The translations under genes and the position numbers were made by a program. The notes below the pieces were generated by a model, which was not told where the DNA came from, made no database searches, and was given only the letters and a program-made list of their open reading frames with translations. This document shows, piece after piece, positions 1 through 5,242 of a stretch of 5,382 nucleotides of DNA. Source of the DNA: Alphaproteobacteria bacterium (lineage in GTDB: Bacteria; Pseudomonadota; Alphaproteobacteria; Thalassobaculales; Thalassobaculaceae); contig JAPKDN010000250.1 in assembly GCA_028822575.1 (NCBI GenBank), positions 1 through 5,382 of the forward strand, read 5' to 3'. Each line of letters starts with the position of its first letter. The first letter of the stretch is position 1.

Positions 1-331
1 CCGGGGTGAAGATCTGATCGGTATGCCAATGGGCGCCAAACCCACCTTCCTCGTCCGGCTCCTTGACGATCTCAATAAGCTCCGGGTGCTCAGCCAATCC
101 TTTGAGATAGGGATGGGTGTGCAATCCGTTCCAGCGTTTCGCAAAAGCGATCTGTTGGGCTGGCGTGATATCCTGGTTCCGCAATACGATGACACCGTGG
201 TCGAGCAGCGCTTGATTCACGACCGTGAAAGTCGCGTCGTCGAGGTTGGCGACATCAACGCCGTGGATCTCGGCACCAACGGTGCCGGCGAGAGGAAGAA
301 TTTCGATCGCCATGGTCGGGACCCCGTGCAT
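1..331 (-). CDS. TauD/TfdA-family Fe(II)/2-oxoglutarate-dependent dioxygenase, N-terminal part (cut by window edge)
   Basis: The first 110 residues of a cytoplasmic non-haem iron dioxygenase are visible; the rest lies beyond the left edge. Enzymes of this family couple 2-oxoglutarate decarboxylation to hydroxylation of a small substrate (taurine, other sulfonates, aryloxyacetates and others). Visible are the family's opening pattern (PLAGTVGAEIHGVD, then LLDHGVIVLRNQDITPAQQ) and the iron-binding HxD motif in HWHTDQIF, His103 and Asp105 with this start. The distal His and the 2-oxoglutarate Arg are off-window. I chose the ATG at 331 because GGAGAGG (minus strand, 347-341) sits 9 nt upstream. 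An in-frame ATG at 313 has a poorer ribosome site but puts the iron ligands at 97/99, closer to E. coli TauD (99/101), so it remains possible. The gene is divergent from the acyl-CoA dehydrogenase. The family is secure; the substrate is unknown, and I would not call it taurine dioxygenase. Confidence 0.9.
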   Translation of the reverse strand, partial: MHGVPTMAIEILPLAGTVGAEIHGVDVANLDDATFTVVNQALLDHGVIVLRNQDITPAQQIAFAKRWNGLHTHPYLKGLAEHPELIEIVKEPDEEGGFGAHWHTDQIFTP

Positions 332-340
332 GATTTCGTA

Positions 341-347
341 CCTCTCC
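341..347 (-). promoter_or_regulatory. Shine-Dalgarno site of the TauD-like gene
   Basis: GGAGAGG on the minus strand lies 9 nt before the ATG at 331. This is the main reason to prefer that start over the in-frame ATG at 313, which has only a GGGG-type match upstream. Confidence 0.55.
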
Positions 348-381
348 AGTGTAGGTGAGAAATGGCCGTGGTCAGAATCAA

Positions 382-390
382 TGATATGAT
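382..390 (+). promoter_or_regulatory. Candidate extended -10 promoter element for the acyl-CoA dehydrogenase gene
   Basis: TGATATGAT combines the extended -10 dinucleotide TG, one spacer base, and TATGAT, a 5/6 match to the sigma-70 -10 consensus. No good -35 hexamer is seen at the expected distance, which is tolerable for extended -10 promoters. Transcription would begin near 397, giving a leader of about 35 nt before the ATG at 431 and placing the alternative ATG at 362 outside the transcript. This rests on pattern match only. Confidence 0.3.
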
Positions 391-404
391 AAAGGCGATA
401 AAGG
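388..404. repeat. Tandem direct repeat GATAAAGG in the divergent intergenic region
   Basis: GATAAAGG occurs at 388-395 and again at 397-404, separated by one C (period 9). It overlaps the end of the candidate -10 element and the expected transcription start, between two divergent genes. It could be a pair of regulator half-sites, but a 9-bp period is not a full helical turn and no regulator gene is in view. Chance is possible. Confidence 0.35.
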
Positions 405-430
405 AATTTCCGTGCATTGAGAGTGCCCCC

Positions 431-1597
431 ATGAGCATCGATTTTACCCCGGAACAACTCCAGATTCAGGAAAGCGTGGCAAAGCTCTGTGCTGAATTCG
501 GTGACGACTATTGGCTGGCGCGAGACAAGGACGAAAAGTTCCCCGAGGATTTCTGCAAGGCGATCGCCGACCACGGCTATATGGGCATAGCGATGCCCGA
601 GGAATATGGTGGGGCTGGGCTGGGCATTACTGAGGCGGCGATCCTGATGCAGGAGATCTCCCGCTCTGGCGCCGGCAATGGTGGGGTATCCTCGGTCAGT
701 CTAGGAATCTTCGGGCTTAATCCTGTGGTCCGCTACGGCACGGAGGAACAGAAGGCCCGGATGTTGCCCCCGATCATCAAGCGGGATGAGATCGCCTGTT
801 TCGCGGTGACCGAGGCGGAGACTGGGCTGGACACAACGAATTTGAAAACTAAGGCCGTGCGCAAGAATGACCGCTATGTGGTGCACGGCCAGAAGGCCTG
901 GACCACCACCGCGCAAGTAGCCAACAAGATCCTGCTGATTGCCCGCACCGCCGAGGAGAGTCCCAGCGGTAAGCCGATCGACGGACTTTCGCTGTTCTAC
1001 ACGGATCTTGATCGCTCGAAGGTCGAGATCCGCAAGATCCCGAAGATGGGGCGCGAGGCCGTGGACAGCAATCTGCTATTCTTCGACGGCATGGAGATCC
1101 CTTTTGAGGATCGTATCGGCGAAGAAGGCAAGGGGTTCCGCTACCTCCTGCATGGGATTAATCCAGAGCGTATATTGATCGCTGCGGGCATGGTTGGCCT
1201 TGGGCGAGTGGCGCTTGAGAAAGCAACTTCGTATGCCAAGGAGCGCGTGGTGTTTGGACGTCCTATTGGAATGAACCAAGGCGTCCAGCATCCACTGGCG
1301 GAGAGTTGGGCCGAGCTGGAAGCCGCGAACCTAATGGCTTTCCGCGCCGCCCAACTTTACGATCGGGGCGAGGATTGTGGTCACTTAGCCAACGCCGCCA
1401 AGTATCTGGCCGGCGAGGCGACCTTCAAGGCCTGTCAGGCATCGATCATGACTCATGGTGGGATGGGGTACGCCAAGGAATATCATGTGGAGCGTTATTT
1501 CCGTGAAGCCCTGATCCACAGGATCGCGCCGATCACGCCGCACCTAATACTGTGCTATATCGCCGAGCGAGTTTTGGGGCTGCCGAAATCCTATTGA
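431..1597 (+). CDS. Acyl-CoA dehydrogenase family protein
   Basis: A 388-residue FAD enzyme of the acyl-CoA dehydrogenase superfamily, which introduces the alpha-beta double bond in acyl-CoA thioesters and passes electrons to ETF. Domains in order: N-terminal helical part (about 1-120, opening FTPEQLQIQESVAKL), central beta domain (about 121-235, with CFAVTEAETGLDT and the HGQKAWTTT strand), and C-terminal helical domain (about 240-388, with ERVVFGRPIG and MTHGGMGYAKEYHVERYFREA). The usual C-terminal catalytic Glu (IYEGT in medium-chain enzymes) is absent: that segment reads RIAPIT. Glu246 in INPERIL instead occupies the position used as base by isovaleryl- and long-chain acyl-CoA dehydrogenases. 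The length is normal for the family. I chose the ATG at 431 because homologues begin at this MSIDFTPEQL-like segment; the frame extends to an ATG at 362 preceded by AGGTGAG, which would add 23 atypical residues. The gene is divergent from the TauD-like gene. The substrate is not predictable. Confidence 0.95.
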   Translation: MSIDFTPEQLQIQESVAKLCAEFGDDYWLARDKDEKFPEDFCKAIADHGYMGIAMPEEYGGAGLGITEAAILMQEISRSGAGNGGVSSVSLGIFGLNPVVRYGTEEQKARMLPPIIKRDEIACFAVTEAETGLDTTNLKTKAVRKNDRYVVHGQKAWTTTAQVANKILLIARTAEESPSGKPIDGLSLFYTDLDRSKVEIRKIPKMGREAVDSNLLFFDGMEIPFEDRIGEEGKGFRYLLHGINPERILIAAGMVGLGRVALEKATSYAKERVVFGRPIGMNQGVQHPLAESWAELEAANLMAFRAAQLYDRGEDCGHLANAAKYLAGEATFKACQASIMTHGGMGYAKEYHVERYFREALIHRIAPITPHLILCYIAERVLGLPKSY

Positions 1598-1653
1598 GAA
1601 TTTACGACAAAAAAATATAAGCAATCAGTCCTCGAAAAAACCTCCATGCGCAT

Positions 1654-1680
1654 ATTGCAATGCTGCGATGCAATAATTGC
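1654..1680. repeat. Cluster of ATTGCA inverted repeats
   Basis: ATTGCA (1654-1659) and its complement TGCAAT (1669-1674) flank 9 nt. The right half also forms a second inverted repeat, GCAAT-A-ATTGC (1670-1680). Overlapping dyads like these are typical of DNA-binding protein sites, but could arise by chance in A/T-rich DNA. Confidence 0.3.
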
Positions 1681-1687
1681 GCTGCGT

Positions 1688-1709
1688 AATGGGGGGCGTC
1701 ATCCCCATT
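1688..1709 (+). repeat. 7-bp perfect stem-loop AATGGGG/CCCCATT
   Basis: AATGGGG (1688-1694) pairs perfectly with CCCCATT (1703-1709) around an 8-nt loop. No T run follows on the plus strand, so it is a poor intrinsic terminator. It lies 35 nt before the micro reading frame at 1745 and about 90 nt after the acyl-CoA dehydrogenase stop, so it could stabilise a 3' end or act in the leader of the micro-gene. Confidence 0.3.
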
Positions 1710-1744
1710 CTCCGGTCATCGAAACCTGCATCGGGAGACCCCAA

Positions 1745-1837
1745 ATGGTGACCTCATTCTTTTCCTCGCCTTCGTTCATCACCTTTAGCCTAATCTTGCT
1801 GACCGCCATGTCCTTCGCCGGCGCCGTCACGGCTTGA
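1745..1837 (+). CDS. Candidate 30-residue hydrophobic peptide (uncertain)
   Basis: An ATG preceded by GGGAGA at 6-nt spacing opens a 30-residue frame with no charged residue at all. It has a Ser/Phe-rich start (SFFSSPSF) followed by a hydrophobic run (about residues 11-24, ITFSLILLTAM) and a small-residue end, AGAVTA. This composition suits a single membrane-spanning micro-peptide. It is unlike a normal secretion signal, which would carry Lys or Arg near the N-terminus. The frame extends upstream to an ATG at 1646, but that start lacks a ribosome site and adds a mixed, unlikely-looking segment. I do not recognise it. A non-coding chance frame is about as likely as a real gene. Confidence 0.28.
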   Translation: MVTSFFSSPSFITFSLILLTAMSFAGAVTA

Positions 1838-1853
1838 TTTCAGCCTGAAAATC
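1836..1853. repeat. Small hairpin at the end of the 30-residue frame
   Basis: GATTTCA (1836-1842) pairs with TGAAAATC (1846-1853) around a 3-nt loop with one bulged A, overlapping the TGA stop of the preceding micro-frame. No T run follows on either strand, so I do not call it a terminator. It lies between two convergent micro-frames. Confidence 0.25.
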
Positions 1854-1859
1854 TAGTCA

Positions 1860-1869
1860 ATCACGTGAT
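1860..1869. repeat. 10-bp perfect palindrome ATCACGTGAT
   Basis: A self-complementary decamer with a CACGTG core, in the 33-bp space between two convergent micro-frames. It could be a protein-binding site, but no matching regulator is in view and isolated 10-bp palindromes also occur by chance. Confidence 0.25.
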
Positions 1870-1870
1870 C

Positions 1871-1954
1871 TTAGAGCCGGTTGTCGACGGGCGTAATGCC
1901 GGCGCTGTCCTCGGTTCCCACCAGGGTGAATAGGTGACCTGAGCTATCTTTCAC
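1871..1954 (-). pseudogene. Candidate micro-gene or gene remnant, 27 residues, possibly frameshifted from an upstream start at 1986
   Basis: A minus-strand frame from a GTG at 1954 to TAA at 1873-1871 encodes 27 residues (opening KDSSGHLFTLVG, ending ITPVDNRL) with protein-like composition and mostly G/C third positions. GAGG lies upstream. A second frame, ATG at 1986 with AAGG upstream, runs MPVPMPEEKVL and stops at a TGA (1953-1951) that overlaps the GTG in a GTGA arrangement. Together they look like one protein of about 38 residues broken by a single-base shift, or two coupled micro-frames. I do not recognise the sequence. It diverges from the aminotransferase gene, whose start is only 30 bp from 1986. 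Chance remains a real possibility. Confidence 0.25.
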
Positions 1955-2003
1955 AACACCTTTTCCTCAGGCATTGGAACTGGCATAACGGCTCGCCTTA
2001 GCC

Positions 2004-2015
2004 AAGGAGCGCTCC
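2004..2015 (+). promoter_or_regulatory. Shine-Dalgarno site of the aminotransferase, inside a palindrome
   Basis: AAGGAG (2004-2009) lies 7 nt before the ATG at 2017, near-ideal spacing, and fixes the start. The same bases are part of a perfect 10-bp palindrome GGAGCGCTCC (2006-2015), so the ribosome site could pair weakly with bases just before the start codon. The hairpin would be only 3 bp around a 4-nt loop, so its effect is doubtful. Confidence 0.6.
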
Positions 2016-2016
2016 A

Positions 2017-3192
2017 ATGTCCGATACCCTCGATCTTTCGAGCCTGCGTGGCGCGGTCAATAATCTGCAAGAAACCGGCATCGTCGATGTAGCCAAGCAT
2101 GGCTGGGGCCGACAAGGGCTTATACCGTTATGGTTCGGCGAGGGCGATGTCCCAACCCCGAAATTTATTTCGGACGCGGCACATGAGGCAATGGCGCGGG
2201 GCGAGACCTTCTATACTGATCAGAACGGTATCAAGGATCTTAGAACCGCGTTACGTGCCTATAATAAACGAATGTTCGACGTTGAGCTCTCTGACGAGCG
2301 GGTCACGCTTACCAATTCCGGAATGATGGCGATCGGGCTCGCCATGCAGATGCTTTTGGAGACCGGTGACGAGGTCGTGGTGGTCGGTCCGGTTTGGCCA
2401 AATATTTACTCGACCATCGAGCTGAATGAGGGCGTGGCGACCCATGCGACGGTCCGGTTGACCGATGAAGGCTGGCACTTGGACATGGATGAATTGTTCG
2501 GCGCCGTGACCGAGCAGACGAAGGCGATCTTTCTCAACTCTCCCGGTAACCCGACGGGCTGGATTATTCCGCAGGAGGATCAGGCTCGCCTGCTCGATTT
2601 CGCCCGCGAGCGGGGCATCTGGATCATATCCGACGAGGTCTATCACACCTTGGTTTTCGACCGTCCGGTGGCCTCCTCGATGCTCCAGATCGCCCGGCCA
2701 GACGACAAGGTCATCGCAATCAACAGTTTCTCGAAATCCTGGCTGATGACCGGTTGGCGGATGGGGTGGATGGTGCACCCCGAGGGATTGAGTGGAACCG
2801 TGGCCAAGCTCATTCAGATTTCCACTTCAGGCGTGCCGCAATTCATTCAGCGCGCCGGGATCGCCGCGTTGGAGGGCGGTGACGAAGTCATCGAAGGTCT
2901 TAGGACCCGATGTTTGGTCGGCCGCGACATCGTCTTTGATCGCTTGGACAAATGGCCCCGGGTTCGGGCGACACGACCAAACGGAGCCTTCTATGCGTTT
3001 TTTGCGGTGGATGGGATGTCGGATTCTGTACCGTTTTGCAAGGAGTTGATCGACCGCTGCAACGTCGGTCTCGCGCCCGGTAGCGCTTTTGGACCAAGCG
3101 GCGAGGGGTATCTGAGGCTGTGTTACGCTTCGACGCCAGAGAAGCTGCATCAGGCGATGGATGCCCTGGAGACGGTGATCGGCGGTTCCTGA
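2017..3192 (+). CDS. PLP-dependent class I/II aminotransferase (AspC-like, fold type I)
   Basis: A 391-residue cytoplasmic aminotransferase that moves an amino group between an amino acid and a 2-oxo acid using pyridoxal phosphate. Visible in order: the N-terminal substrate-loop region LWFGEGDVPTP (38-48), YTDQNGIKDLR (66-76), the cofactor-stacking region GPVWPNIY (124-131), the NSPGNPTG motif (174-181; Asn178 in the role of the conserved AAT Asn), ISDEVY (204-209; Asp206 binds the pyridine nitrogen), the Schiff-base Lys240 in SFSKSWLMTGWRMGW with phosphate-binding Arg248, and the C-terminal carboxylate-binding Arg367 in YLRLCYA. All catalytic residues are present and the length is normal. 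The start is fixed by AAGGAG at 7 nt. Specificity (aspartate, aromatic, branched-chain or other) cannot be told; the subgroup is a common uncharacterised one in alphaproteobacteria. The downstream small gene starts 60 nt later and may be co-transcribed. Confidence 0.96.
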   Translation: MSDTLDLSSLRGAVNNLQETGIVDVAKHGWGRQGLIPLWFGEGDVPTPKFISDAAHEAMARGETFYTDQNGIKDLRTALRAYNKRMFDVELSDERVTLTNSGMMAIGLAMQMLLETGDEVVVVGPVWPNIYSTIELNEGVATHATVRLTDEGWHLDMDELFGAVTEQTKAIFLNSPGNPTGWIIPQEDQARLLDFARERGIWIISDEVYHTLVFDRPVASSMLQIARPDDKVIAINSFSKSWLMTGWRMGWMVHPEGLSGTVAKLIQISTSGVPQFIQRAGIAALEGGDEVIEGLRTRCLVGRDIVFDRLDKWPRVRATRPNGAFYAFFAVDGMSDSVPFCKELIDRCNVGLAPGSAFGPSGEGYLRLCYASTPEKLHQAMDALETVIGGS

Positions 3193-3251
3193 CACGCCTT
3201 CTTCGCTTTTGTCTCCTATTCCGTTAGAGTGAGTGCGTTCTCAACGACCGA

Positions 3252-3557
3252 GTGACGACGATGGCCCTGCCACCGACAAATACTGGAGTGCCGAGCGAGA
3301 CACGTGCGGAGTTGATTCGCCGGATTACGCGGCCATCTCCGCAACGCACGCCGGGGCCTGGCCGTGTGATCGAGCAGGCGCCCTCTCGGGTCGACGAAAC
3401 CCTCGTTCCCGCGCAACCGCAGCCGGGTTTTCGATTACGTAGCGCAACCACGAACGAAGAGATCGAGGTGCAGATCACGCGATTGCGGAGCCTTATCGCC
3501 AACGACAACATCGACCCCAACGCGCCCAGCGGTTCGTATTTGAACATCCTGCTGTAA
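3252..3557 (+). CDS. Small hypothetical protein, about 101 residues, disordered Pro/Arg-rich with conserved-looking C-terminus
   Basis: I do not recognise this protein. Residues 1-65 are rich in Pro, Arg and Thr (RPSPQRTPGPGR) and look disordered. Residues 66-85 (NEEIEVQITRLRSLIAND) look like an amphipathic helix. The end, DPNAPSGSYLNILL (88-101), is the most structured-looking part and resembles a C-terminal strand. There is no signal peptide, membrane segment or metal motif. Codon use favours G/C at third positions, which supports coding, and it reads better than the overlapping minus-strand frames rich in Arg, Ser and Cys. The start is GTG 3252 or ATG 3261 (98 residues); neither has a strong ribosome site, and the frame is closed by TAG at 3225. 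It follows the aminotransferase by 60 nt in the same direction with no visible terminator, and converges on the permease gene with an 11-bp gap. A soluble accessory or adaptor peptide is one guess only. Confidence 0.65.
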   Translation: MTTMALPPTNTGVPSETRAELIRRITRPSPQRTPGPGRVIEQAPSRVDETLVPAQPQPGFRLRSATTNEEIEVQITRLRSLIANDNIDPNAPSGSYLNILL

Positions 3558-3568
3558 AGGTGGTGCCG

Positions 3569-4453
3569 TCAGCCCAGAGGTGCCGTCGCTTCGCGGTCCG
3601 GTAGCAGCCCCTCCACCAACCCCGATGACATGATTAACGAACAGCCCAAGGCTTCCTTGAGGCCGAAAGGCTCGCCGGCGATGGTCGACGCGGAGACGGT
3701 GGCGGCCACGACTCCTAGCAGCATCAGTAACGAAACTCGACCCGGCGAGAGCGAACGCGCGCCCCAGAAAAATAGCATACAGGTTGGTACCAGAAGAACC
3801 ACCGCGACCGCGATTACCGCCCCATAGGCCAGAGGCGTTAACTTGGCGAGGGGCATGCCGCCGGGCAGGGCAAGGGTGGCGCCGCAGCCGATGACGGTGG
3901 CGGTTATGAAGGCGATACAGGTCTGCTCGCGACTATCGAGCTCCTTGGTAACGCTGGCGATGGTCACCGCGATGGCGAACAACAGGCCTGAGACGATACC
4001 GAACCAGTCACCCACGCCGCGCGGCACCGGTGGACCGCCATCACCGCTAAGCAAAATCCAGGCGCCGCCCAAGCCTAGAACCACGGCTATAACCCGCACC
4101 AAACGGACGCGGCGACGTAGGACCACCCATTCCATCAGACTGGCCCAAACCACTGAGAGATAAAATAGTAAGGTCGCCCGCACGACCTCGCCATGCAGCA
4201 AGGCCAGATTCCAGGCGATCAAAGCAAACCCAAGTGCGATGCCTGACGCGAGCACTTCTGGTTGGTTTCGCAGCCCTGGAAGCTTTGGCACGATGAAAGG
4301 CAACAACACCAGCGCGCCGGCGCCATAAAGCAGGGCGTTCAACGGTAACGAGTCAAACCCAAGGCCACCTAGCCATCGTAGCGGGATCCACCAAGTGCCC
4401 CACAGGAGTGCCGAGGCGGCGATGGCAATGATGGGTAGGGGAATGCCACGCAT
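3569..4453 (-). CDS. DMT-superfamily permease (EamA/RhaT-like), ten transmembrane helices
   Basis: A 294-residue inner-membrane protein of the drug/metabolite transporter superfamily, two repeats of five helices. Hydrophobic segments lie at about 7-27, 37-56, 66-87, 91-111, 118-136, 149-168, 178-198, 207-230, 238-258 and 264-283. A positively charged loop (RRRVRLVR, 113-120) separates helices 4 and 5. The GEP motif near the end of helix 9 (260-262) is typical of EamA domains. Members export or import amino acids, sugars, nucleobases and other metabolites; the cargo here is unknown. The ATG at 4453 lies 9 nt after the stop of the dehydrogenase upstream, so the two are probably co-transcribed and translationally coupled; no strong independent ribosome site is seen. 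It ends 11 bp from the convergent small gene. The family is secure, the direction of transport is not. Confidence 0.92.
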   Translation of the reverse strand: MRGIPLPIIAIAASALLWGTWWIPLRWLGGLGFDSLPLNALLYGAGALVLLPFIVPKLPGLRNQPEVLASGIALGFALIAWNLALLHGEVVRATLLFYLSVVWASLMEWVVLRRRVRLVRVIAVVLGLGGAWILLSGDGGPPVPRGVGDWFGIVSGLLFAIAVTIASVTKELDSREQTCIAFITATVIGCGATLALPGGMPLAKLTPLAYGAVIAVAVVLLVPTCMLFFWGARSLSPGRVSLLMLLGVVAATVSASTIAGEPFGLKEALGCSLIMSSGLVEGLLPDREATAPLG

Positions 4454-4462
4454 CCGCGGTGG

Positions 4463-5209
4463 TTACCGGCAGGTCGCGCCGCCGTCGACCACAAGTTCCG
4501 AGCCGGTCATAAACGATGATTCGTCCGAGGCGAGAAACAGAATGGCGTTGGCGATTTCCTCTGGTTTGCCAAAGCGGCCCAGCGGGATTCGGTTGTACAG
4601 GCGTTCATCGAGCTGGTCGTCTGGGACGGCGGCGTGGCCCATCGCGGTGTCGATCGGCCCCGGGTGCACGGAATTGCAGCGAATGCCATCCTTGGCATAG
4701 CGGTTGGCGATAGATTTCGTCATTAACCGCAAAGCACCCTTTGAGGCGCCGTAATGCACCGCGACCGACGCTCTGAGGCCCGCAGTCGACGAAAGGTTGA
4801 CGATTGAACCGCCGCCGGACGCGCTCATGGCTTCGGCCACCGCCTTGACGCCAAGGAAAGGGCCCTTGGCGTTCACGGCCATCATCTGGTCCCAGTCGTC
4901 CTCGGTCGTGTCGTCGATCGGCTTGCGCTGGTAGACGCCAGCGTTGTTGACCAGGATATCCAGGCATCCGTGGGTTGTGGTGAGAAAATCCACGGCGGTC
5001 CGCCAGTCACTTGCACGGGTGACATCCAACGGCATAAAGGTCGCGGGCGCATTGCCGCCAGCAAGCTCATCCGCCAAGGCCCGACCTGCCCCCGCGTCCA
5101 CGTCGCCAAAGCCAACCGCTGCGCCCTCGGCGACGAAGCGTCGGACAACGGCCTCGCCAATCCCTTTGGCGCCGCCGGATACCAGCGCCACCTTGCCTTC
5201 TAATCGCAT
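4463..5209 (-). CDS. Classical short-chain dehydrogenase/reductase (SDR, FabG-like), probably NAD-dependent
   Basis: A 248-residue cytoplasmic Rossmann-fold oxidoreductase acting on an alcohol/carbonyl pair. Visible: the glycine motif GGAKGIG (12-18), Asp36 at the end of strand 2 (GFGDVD), which favours NAD over NADP, LDV (61-63), NNAG (88-91), structural Asn113 in AVNAKG, catalytic Ser140/141 in NLSSTAG, Tyr153 and Lys157 in YGASK, HPGPIDT (182-188), and the usual C-terminal VDGGATCR. The spacing from the second Ser to Tyr is 12 intervening steps, one fewer than in E. coli FabG, a minor loop difference. The catalytic set is complete and the length is typical. The ATG at 5209 has GGGAA about 8 nt upstream. 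It lies between the VOC-like gene (33-bp gap) and the permease (9-bp gap), a likely operon. The substrate is not deducible; a role in fatty-acid synthesis is unlikely given the neighbours. Confidence 0.95.
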   Translation of the reverse strand: MRLEGKVALVSGGAKGIGEAVVRRFVAEGAAVGFGDVDAGAGRALADELAGGNAPATFMPLDVTRASDWRTAVDFLTTTHGCLDILVNNAGVYQRKPIDDTTEDDWDQMMAVNAKGPFLGVKAVAEAMSASGGGSIVNLSSTAGLRASVAVHYGASKGALRLMTKSIANRYAKDGIRCNSVHPGPIDTAMGHAAVPDDQLDERLYNRIPLGRFGKPEEIANAILFLASDESSFMTGSELVVDGGATCR

Positions 5210-5242
5210 ATCACTATTCCCGTCGGTCGATCTCGTTCGTGG

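Larger units (their letters stand above)
1598..2016. other. 419-bp gap without a normal-sized gene
   Basis: This stretch separates the acyl-CoA dehydrogenase from the aminotransferase. It starts A/T-rich (1598-1680, including an A7 run near 1609-1615) and then becomes more mixed. It holds a cluster of ATTGCA inverted repeats, a 7-bp stem-loop, two convergent micro reading frames (1745-1837 plus; 1954-1871 minus), a small hairpin and a 10-bp palindrome between them, and the ribosome site of the aminotransferase. I see no tRNA-like fold and no clear rho-independent terminator (no GC stem followed by a T run) on either strand. Confidence 0.7.

Noticed and set aside
23..358. Plus-strand open frame of 111 codons over the left edge
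   Set aside because: It is the complement of the TauD-like coding sequence, which carries the HxD iron motif; the plus frame matches nothing.
362..430. N-terminal extension of the acyl-CoA dehydrogenase from the ATG at 362
   Set aside because: The 23 extra residues have no counterpart in the family's usual start and overlap a candidate promoter. The AGGTGAG before it is only 2-3 nt from the ATG, which is short.
1605..1645. A-run (A7) and A6 stretches after the acyl-CoA dehydrogenase as a terminator
   Set aside because: A minus-strand terminator would need a GC stem just before the T run. The flanking CCTC copies are direct, not inverted, so no stem forms.
2251..2778. Minus-strand open frame of 175 codons inside the aminotransferase gene
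   Set aside because: It is fully antisense to a gene with every catalytic motif intact. Its His/Arg/Gly-rich composition is what the complement of G/C-biased codons gives.
1..3192. Reading dioxygenase, acyl-CoA dehydrogenase and aminotransferase as one sulfonate (taurine) pathway
   Set aside because: The TauD-like fold covers many substrates, no sulfonate transporter or desulfonation gene is present, and the genes are not in one operon.
3224..3547. Minus-strand frame of 107 codons antisense to the small hypothetical gene
   Set aside because: It is rich in Arg, Gly, Ser and Cys, with no domain-like segment, while the plus-strand frame has better codon character and a plausible helix and C-terminal strand. 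The choice is not absolute.
3562..3587. 9-bp direct repeat GGTGCCGTC (3562-3570 and 3579-3587) at the convergent junction
   Set aside because: It overlaps the C-terminal codons of the permease, has no flanking mobile-element features, and short repeats of this kind are common in GC-rich DNA.
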